The translations under genes and the position numbers were made by a program. A stretch of DNA of 64,000 nt from assembly GCA_913778205.1 (NCBI GenBank), contig CAJYUW010000020.1, positions 1 through 64,000 on the forward strand, in the 5' to 3' direction. Below the pieces are notes generated by a model, which did no database searches, had not been told where the DNA came from, and was given only the letters and a program-made list of their open reading frames with translations. Position 1 is the stretch's first letter; each line of letters starts with the position of its first letter. Shown here piece after piece: positions 59,196-64,000 of the stretch. The DNA comes from an uncultured Curtobacterium sp. (lineage in GTDB: Bacteria; Actinomycetota; Actinomycetes; Actinomycetales; Microbacteriaceae).

Positions 59196-60862
59196 ACCGA
59201 CGCCCGGTCGTCGAGCAGGCCGCGGAGGAGGTCGGCCGTGCGCTTCGGGTCACGCTCGGCGAGGGCCTGGATGTCCTGGCGTCGGCGCTCGGCGCTGATC
59301 TCCTCGGTGGTGAGCACCTCGGTCGGTGCGTCCTCCACGGGCAGCGTCGGCAGCGCCACGGTCGGCGCGTCCCCGGCACCCAGCGCGTCGCGGTCGGCAC
59401 CGTCCATCGCGAGGGGCAGCTGGAAGGTCTCGCCGGCGAACGCGTCGAGCTCGCCGAGGTCGACGGCCTCGCGCTCCTGCCGACGGCTGCGGCGGGCGAT
59501 GACCCACATGATCGCGATGAGGGCGAGGAGGCTGCCGATGACGATCCCGGCGGTGCGGATCGTGGCCCACAGCGACGCCTGCTGGTCGGCCTGCTGCTGC
59601 GCCTTGAGCGCCGCGGCGGCCTGCGACGCCGCCGTCGTGTCGAAGTCCATCATCGCGACGGCGACCTTGTCCCCGCGGTTCGTGTCGACGCCGGCTGCGC
59701 GCGACACGAGGTCGTTGATGCTCTGCAGGTTGGCGTTCTGGACGCTCGCCGCCTTCGAGTTGAGCGCGACCGAGATCGACTGGTTCTCGAGCGCACCGGC
59801 CGGGATCTGCGTGGTCTCCGTGGTGTGGTCGACCGCGTTGTTCTTCGTCGCGGACTCGTTCTTGTAGTCGTTCCCGGCGGCGCCGCTCGACGCGGTGCCG
59901 TTCGGGACGGCGATGTTGTCCGGCCCGAGCACGCCGGTCGCTCCGGCGCTGCCGGCCCCGGAGCCGGCGCCGTACTGCTCGGTGCTGCTCGACTCGTTCA
60001 GGGCGACCGGGCCGCCGGTGGGCGACGCGTACGACTCCGACGTCCGCGTGCCGGTGTTCTGGTTCATGGTCGCGGACACGACGACCGTGGCGTTGCCCGC
60101 GCCGAGGGTCGTGTCGAGGAGGTCCTGGATCTTCTTGCTCGTCGACTGGTCGTAGTCGGCGGCCTGGTCCGTGCCGCTGCCCGCGGCGCCCGTGCCGACC
60201 GCCGAGAGCGTCTGCCCCTTGGCGTCCACGACGGACACGTCGGTGGGCTGCATGCCCTCGACCGCGGCGCTCGTGAGGTGCACGATGGCCTGCACCTGGT
60301 CGCTCGTGAGCTGCGCACCGTTCCGCGTCGCGATGAACACCGACGCGGTCGGGTCCTTCTCCTCGGAGACGAACACGGTCTTCTCCGGGATCGCGAGCTG
60401 GACCGACGCGGTCTGCACGCCGTCCATCGCCATGATCGTCTTCGCGAGCTCGCCCTCGATCGCCCGCTTGTACGTGACGTTCTGCTGGAACTCCGAGCTG
60501 GTCACGCCCATCTGGTCGAGGAGCGAGTAGCCGCCCTCGTTCGACGACGGCAGGCCGTTCGCAGCGGCCTTGAGGCGCTCCGAGTACACCGATCCCTGCG
60601 GCACGAGGATCGTCGCTCCGCCGTCGGTGAGCTGGTAGGGCACCCCGTCGGTGGTGAGCTGGTCGGTGACGCTCGACGCGTCGGCCGCGGCGAGCCCGGT
60701 GAACAGCGGCGCGTAGGTCGCCTTCCCGAGCCAGCTCGCGAGCGCGATGCCGCCGAGGACGAGCGCCGCGACGACGAGGATCGCGATGGTGCGCTGGGCG
60801 GCGCTGAACCCCTTGACGTAGGCGGCGAGGCGCGCCCACACGTTCTTCACTGCGGCGGGCAT
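59192..60862 (-). CDS. fliF: flagellar MS-ring protein FliF
   Basis: A 556-residue MS-ring protein. TM1 (about 20-42), periplasmic ring-building motifs with the family YxxLF-type start (YAPLFTGLAAADASSVTDQL), a S/G/A-rich beta-collar region (about 280-345), TM2 (about 435-458) and a C-terminal FliG-binding helix (TEEISAERRRQDIQALAERD, then KRTADLLRGLLDD). ATG 60862 overlaps the fliE stop. Confidence 0.96.
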   Translation of the reverse strand: MPAAVKNVWARLAAYVKGFSAAQRTIAILVVAALVLGGIALASWLGKATYAPLFTGLAAADASSVTDQLTTDGVPYQLTDGGATILVPQGSVYSERLKAAANGLPSSNEGGYSLLDQMGVTSSEFQQNVTYKRAIEGELAKTIMAMDGVQTASVQLAIPEKTVFVSEEKDPTASVFIATRNGAQLTSDQVQAIVHLTSAAVEGMQPTDVSVVDAKGQTLSAVGTGAAGSGTDQAADYDQSTSKKIQDLLDTTLGAGNATVVVSATMNQNTGTRTSESYASPTGGPVALNESSSTEQYGAGSGAGSAGATGVLGPDNIAVPNGTASSGAAGNDYKNESATKNNAVDHTTETTQIPAGALENQSISVALNSKAASVQNANLQSINDLVSRAAGVDTNRGDKVAVAMMDFDTTAASQAAAALKAQQQADQQASLWATIRTAGIVIGSLLALIAIMWVIARRSRRQEREAVDLGELDAFAGETFQLPLAMDGADRDALGAGDAPTVALPTLPVEDAPTEVLTTEEISAERRRQDIQALAERDPKRTADLLRGLLDDRASV

Positions 60863-61203
60863 CAGGCCTGCATCCTCATGATCTCGTTGAACGCGTCGAC
60901 GCCCTTGTTGCGGACGGCCGCGACGAGCTCGAGGGTCACCTGGGCGCGCGTGGCGGCGATCGTGGCGTCGTGGATGTCGTCGAGGTTGCCGGTGACCGCC
61001 TTGAGCGCGAGCGTCTTCGAGTCGCTCTGCAGCTGCTGCAGGCCGTCGACCGCGTTGCCGAGGCTCGCGGCGAAGCCGTCGCCTGACGGAGCCGTCGCCG
61101 CGGTCGCGTCGACGGCGCCGGCACCGGTCGCGGCGTCGGTCGCGCCCGCGAAGGCACGGGTCATGGCGTTGGTGGTCACACCGTTCACGGCGTCGATGGG
61201 CAT
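60862..61203 (-). CDS. fliE: flagellar MS ring-rod junction protein FliE
   Basis: A 113-residue protein. The C-terminal block DDIHDATIAATRAQVTLELV and AAVRNKGVDAFNEIMRMQ is the FliE signature; the N-terminal 40 residues are Ala/Thr-rich. It joins FliF to the rod. ATG 61203 overlaps the flgC stop. Confidence 0.95.
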   Translation of the reverse strand: MPIDAVNGVTTNAMTRAFAGATDAATGAGAVDATAATAPSGDGFAASLGNAVDGLQQLQSDSKTLALKAVTGNLDDIHDATIAATRAQVTLELVAAVRNKGVDAFNEIMRMQA

Positions 61204-61598
61204 CAGTTCTTCCCGATCTGCAGTGCCGCCTCGTAGGCGGTCTTGGCGCGGTCGACCACGGCGGCGTTCGCCTGGTAGCCGCGCTGGGCCATGATGAGGT
61301 CCGCCATCTGCGTACCGAGGTCGATGTCCGGCATGCGGACGTAGCCCTCGGCGTTCGCGAGCGGGTTGTCCGGGTCGTAGGTGACCCGGCCGGCAGCGCT
61401 GCCGAACGCGGCGCCCTTGACGTAGGCGCCGGACACGCCCGCGCCCTCCTGGACCTCGACGTAGCGCGCCTGGAACGCGGAGTCGTCCATCGACCGGACG
61501 GTGTTGACGTTCGCGATGTTGTCCGAGATCGCGTCGAGCCACTTCCTGTGCACGGTCATTCCGGTGCTCGCGATGCCGATCGCGTCGAACGTGGTCAC
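61203..61598 (-). CDS. flgC: flagellar rod protein FlgC
   Basis: A 131-residue proximal rod protein. FDAIGIASTGMTVHRKWLDA with ISDNIANVNTVRS at the N-terminus and QMADLIMAQRGYQANAAVVD at the C-terminus are diagnostic. GTG 61598 overlaps the flgB stop (GTGA). Confidence 0.96.
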   Translation of the reverse strand: MTTFDAIGIASTGMTVHRKWLDAISDNIANVNTVRSMDDSAFQARYVEVQEGAGVSGAYVKGAAFGSAAGRVTYDPDNPLANAEGYVRMPDIDLGTQMADLIMAQRGYQANAAVVDRAKTAYEAALQIGKN

Positions 61599-61939
61599 GA
61601 GTTCGTCCGCATCGCCGCACGGACGCTGGTGAGCTCGGAGTTCATCGCCTGCGTCGCGAACTGGTACCGGAGCACGGTGTCGACGTTCGAGAGGGTCTCC
61701 TCGTCGAGGTTGACGTTGTTGCCGTTGGTGTTCGTCGGCTCGAGGCTGCGCGCCACCGTCGGGCTCGTCGCGCCGCTGCCGCCGACGATCGACCGGGCGA
61801 GGGCGTCCTCGAACTGCACCTTCTCGGCGTGGTAGCCGGGTGTGTTGATGTTCGCGATGTTGTTCGCGATCACGCGCTGGCGCATCGACAGGCCGTCGAG
61901 GGCACTCTGCAGCGCGGCGCTCGTCACGGAATCGAACAC
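61595..61939 (-). CDS. flgB: flagellar rod protein FlgB
   Basis: A 114-residue proximal rod protein. RQRVIANNIANINTPGYHAE, then VQFEDALA and a C-terminal VDTVLRYQFATQAMNSELTS match FlgB. The GTG at 61939 is the first start after the repeat-rich spacer and gives a protein of usual length. First gene of the flgB-to-flgE operon. Confidence 0.94.
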   Translation of the reverse strand: MFDSVTSAALQSALDGLSMRQRVIANNIANINTPGYHAEKVQFEDALARSIVGGSGATSPTVARSLEPTNTNGNNVNLDEETLSNVDTVLRYQFATQAMNSELTSVRAAMRTNS

Positions 61940-62044
61940 GGTCGGACCGTCCCCTTCGGTCGGCTCCCCACCGGGTGGTGGCGTCGCCGAGTGTCGTGTG
62001 GCCGATCCGTGGCCGGGTGTCGAGCGATCCGTGCTCGTACGGGC

Positions 62045-62072
62045 TTGTCGGACGCCGTGCCGCAGCCTGTTA
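62045..62072 (-). promoter_or_regulatory. weak candidate flagellar sigma promoter upstream of flgB
   Basis: Minus strand: TAAC (62072-62069), 16 nt, then TCCGACAA (62052-62045), 6 of 8 matches to GCCGATAA. It lies about 105 nt upstream of flgB, before the minisatellite. Weaker than the flbD element. Confidence 0.35.
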
Positions 62073-62150
62073 GCGCTCGCCCCGAACGGGGGGCGCGCCG
62101 GGCCGGGGCGGGGCGGGCGGGGGCGGGCGGGGCGGGGCGCCGTCGTCGTC

Positions 62151-62560
62151 AAACGACACCGCCGTCGTCGTACGACAGCGGTCACGTCGCCCGTTGTACG
62201 CGCCCGCACTCCCCCGGCGCAACGAACGACACCGCCGATGTCGTACGACAGCGGTCACGTCGCACAATGCACGCGCCGGCACTGCCCCGGCGCAAAGAAC
62301 GACACGGTCGTCGTCGTTCGACAGCGGTCACGTCGCCCGTTGCACGCGCCGGCACCGCCCCGGCGCAAAGGACGACACGGTCGTCGTCACACGACACGGT
62401 CGTCGTCGTACGACAGCGGTCACGTCGCACGACGACGGTGACGTCGCCCGTTGCACGCGCCCGCACCACCCCGCCGCAACGAACGACACCGCCGCCGTCG
62501 AACGACACCGCCGCCGTCGTACGACAGCGGCCACGTCGTCCGACAACGACGACGCGTGCA
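62151..62560. repeat. 73-bp minisatellite upstream of flgB
   Basis: A unit containing ACGACAGCGGTCACGTCGC recurs at 62172, 62245, 62318, 62410 and (variant) 62521: spacings 73, 73, 92 and 111. The longer spacings come from internal duplications of a short unit ACGACACGGTCGTCGT / ACGACACCGCCGCCGT. Each 73-bp unit also contains a GCACGCGCC(G/C)GCAC-type block ending CGGCGCAA. It fills most of the gap between the fliT-like gene and flgB. The short unit is itself a partial dyad (ACGAC...GTCGT). Confidence 0.9.
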
Positions 62561-62577
62561 TCGACCTCCGCGCGAAC

Positions 62578-62970
62578 CTACGCGGAGGCGTCCAGGTACA
62601 CCGCCCCACGCGGCTCACGGGTCGCGTCGACCGCGCGCAGCGCCCCCAGGTGCTCGAGCACCGCGGCGCGCTCGGCCTCGAGTCCGGCCATGCGGTCCCG
62701 CTGCGCGGCCACCAGCCGGGAGGCACGCCCCACCAGCTCCCGCGGCATCGGACCCAGCCCGGTCGGCTCGGTCCACGTCGCCGCCGCACGCTCTCCCGCT
62801 GCACGCTCGTCCGCCGCCGGCGCACCAGCCGCACGCGCGCCCGCCGCCGCACGCTCGTCCGCCGACCCGGCGCCGTCCGCCGACCCGACCGTCTGCCGGA
62901 CCGCGTCCTGCTCCATGACGGCGAGCACCGCCTCCCAGCCGACCCGGAGGGCGTCCTCGTCAGGCGACAC
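62578..62970 (-). CDS. FliT-like small flagellar protein
   Basis: A 130-residue helical protein directly after fliS, where the FliD chaperone FliT is usually encoded. GTG 62970 overlaps the fliS stop by 11 nt. SPDEDALRVGWEAVLAVMEQ begins the first helix; a GARAAGAPAADERAAGERAA low-complexity stretch interrupts; VGRASRLVAAQRDRMAGLEA forms a second long helix. Sequence similarity to known FliT is not evident, so the name rests on position and size. Confidence 0.6.
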   Translation of the reverse strand: MSPDEDALRVGWEAVLAVMEQDAVRQTVGSADGAGSADERAAAGARAAGAPAADERAAGERAAATWTEPTGLGPMPRELVGRASRLVAAQRDRMAGLEAERAAVLEHLGALRAVDATREPRGAVYLDASA

Positions 62971-63442
62971 CGAGCGCGCCGCCTGCCGTGTGTCCGGGTG
63001 CCGGTGCTGCGACCGCAGCCGGGAGTGACGCCGCCGCGTCGTGCCAGGCCTGCCGGAGCGGCTCCAGGATGCGGATGCAGTCGCGCGTCGCCTGGACGTC
63101 GCGGTGCACGTTCGCGGTGATGAGCGAGGTGCTCGCGTAGTTGTAGATGGCAAGCAGGCCCTCGCCGCCGTCCCAGGCGTCGATGCGGAGGGTCGAGGAC
63201 AGCTCACCGACGATCGCCTGGGCGTGCAGGAGCTGGTCGCGCGCCGCGGCCCAGTCGCTGCCGGTCTGCGCGGCCTCCGCACGGTGCAGGTCGAGCAGCA
63301 ACCGGTCGTACAGCATCGTGACGAGCTGCGCCGGCGTCGCGGAGAGCACGGCCTCGTTGGTGTACTGAGCGCGACGCTGGTCGGTCACGGTGCGGGGCTG
63401 TGCGGCCTGCCGGAACGCGGCGGCCTGGAGGTCGTAGGTCAT
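62960..63442 (-). CDS. fliS: flagellin export chaperone FliS
   Basis: A 160-residue helical bundle. NEAVLSATPAQLVTMLYDRL with LLDLHRAEAAQ at the N-terminus and IYNYASTSLITANVHRDVQA are the FliS motifs (YxxN-type). It keeps flagellin unpolymerised until export. The C-terminal ~20 residues are Ala/Pro/Gly-rich. ATG 63442, 13 nt after fliD. Confidence 0.94.
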   Translation of the reverse strand: MTYDLQAAAFRQAAQPRTVTDQRRAQYTNEAVLSATPAQLVTMLYDRLLLDLHRAEAAQTGSDWAAARDQLLHAQAIVGELSSTLRIDAWDGGEGLLAIYNYASTSLITANVHRDVQATRDCIRILEPLRQAWHDAAASLPAAVAAPAPGHTAGGALGVA

Positions 63443-63455
63443 CTCTCGGTTCCCG

Positions 63456-64000
63456 TCAGGAGCTCGAGCTCGACAGCGTCGCGAGCTGGCCGGAGAGCCA
63501 GCTCGACTGGGACTGGAGCTTGCTGAGGCTGGTCTCGAGCGCGGCGTACTGCGTCTGCAGGGTCGCACGGCGCAGGGTGAGGCGGTCGGTCCAGCTGTCG
63601 ATCTGGAGGTTGAGGTCCTTCACGACGGACTGCTGCCCGGTGATGGCGGTGGTGATGGACCCGTCGTACTTGTCGGACGCGCGCGTCGCGACCGCCCCGA
63701 CCGACGCCGCGATGCCGGACAGCATGGCCTGGGTGCCCGCCGGGTCGGCCGTGAGCGCCTTCTGGAACGCGTCGGCGTCGAAGGTGAAGTCGCCGTCCTT
63801 CGTGACGTTGATCCCGATGGAGGAGGGCGACTTCCCGTTCACCGGAGCGGACATCGCCGAGCTGAGGGCCTGCACGGCCGATCGGGTCGTCGCGTCCCCG
63901 AGCAGGACGCCGGCGGTGGTCGTCGTGGTCCCGGTCGTCGGGCTCGTCGTGCTCGTGACGGCGGTGTTCGAGCCGTAGTAGGCGGTCACCGCGTTGAAGG
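63456..64000 (-). CDS. fliD: flagellar filament cap protein FliD, C-terminal part
   Basis: The gene enters from the right edge; the last ~180 residues are present. FNAVTAYYGSN, a T/S-rich stretch, LGDATTRSAVQALSSAMSAP, KDGDFTFDADAFQKALTADP and the C-terminal coiled coil (IDSWTDRLTLRRATLQTQYA, then LETSLSKLQSQSSWLSGQL) match the FliD C-terminus. FliD caps the filament and inserts flagellin. First visible gene of half B. Confidence 0.93.
   Translation of the reverse strand, partial: FNAVTAYYGSNTAVTSTTSPTTGTTTTTAGVLLGDATTRSAVQALSSAMSAPVNGKSPSSIGINVTKDGDFTFDADAFQKALTADPAGTQAMLSGIAASVGAVATRASDKYDGSITTAITGQQSVVKDLNLQIDSWTDRLTLRRATLQTQYAALETSLSKLQSQSSWLSGQLATLSSSSS

Larger units (their letters stand above)
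61940..62577. other. 638-nt intergenic region between fliT-like gene and flgB
   Basis: No gene. Besides the minisatellite and candidate promoter it holds a poly-G-rich run of GGGGCGGGCG units (about 62090-62140). The flgB leader is therefore about 100-200 nt long, or starts within the repeats. Confidence 0.7.

Noticed and set aside
62151-62560. CRISPR array
   Set aside because: Units repeat along their whole length with no unique spacers, and there are no cas genes; it is a minisatellite.

Overview
The window is very GC-rich DNA with many GTG starts, GTGA/ATGA gene overlaps and strong purine Shine-Dalgarno sites, which fits a motile Gram-positive actinobacterium. Gene content (split flagellar cluster, class F sortase with a SigK/RskA-like pair, a second MurA carrying a helix-turn-helix domain, acyl-CoA oxidase) suggests Microbacteriaceae, perhaps close to Curtobacterium; this placement is inference. 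No rRNA, tRNA, CRISPR array, integrase or insertion sequence was recognised.

Layout. (1) 1-4712, plus strand: end of jetA, then jetB and jetC of a Wadjet/MksBEF-type SMC anti-plasmid system; no jetD follows. (2) 4713-10884: a repeat-rich spacer, two small proteins, a POT-family peptide transporter, a divergent acyl-CoA oxidase, and a SatD-like regulator/membrane-protein pair behind two palindromic operators. (3) 10885-21709, minus strand: flagellar operon half A, transcribed flbD-motA-motB-fliM-fliN-fliO-fliP-fliQ-fliR-flhB-flhA-flhF-like-csrA. (4) 21710-51537: about 30 kb of unrelated genes: DUF4397 protein and sortase, ECF sigma/anti-sigma, HTH-MurA fusion, SDRs, CPA1 antiporter with FetB-like permease, an AT-richer patch (about 33-36 kb) with a P-loop kinase and poorly conserved small frames, a membrane flavin electron-transfer operon (ferric-reductase-like protein, FMN-binding protein, ApbE) behind an OmpR/HisKA two-component system, VIT transporter, DUF2231-katG, VOC proteins, aldo-keto reductase, Nramp-related transporter, SDR and a serine hydrolase. 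(5) 51538-64000, minus strand: flagellar half B, transcribed fliD-fliS-fliT-like-flgB-flgC-fliE-fliF-fliG-fliH-fliI-fliJ-NlpC/P60-fliK-flgD-flgE.

The two flagellar halves lie on the same strand and read in order as one cluster (flgE of half B would run into flbD of half A), so the 30-kb block appears to separate an originally continuous cluster. Together they supply export apparatus, basal body rod and MS ring, switch, stator, hook and cap; the outer hook-junction proteins, flagellin, fliW and chemotaxis genes are not in the window.

The most unusual sequence signals are a dispersed family of long, near-perfect hairpins (two loci share an identical 44-nt palindrome; one relative lies inside fliH), a second REP-like family flanked by TGGTCGCA/TGCGACCA, a 73-bp minisatellite upstream of flgB, an FlhF-like protein without a P-loop, FliM without a CheY-binding N-terminus, and a DtxR-like palindrome abutting the start of the Nramp-related gene.
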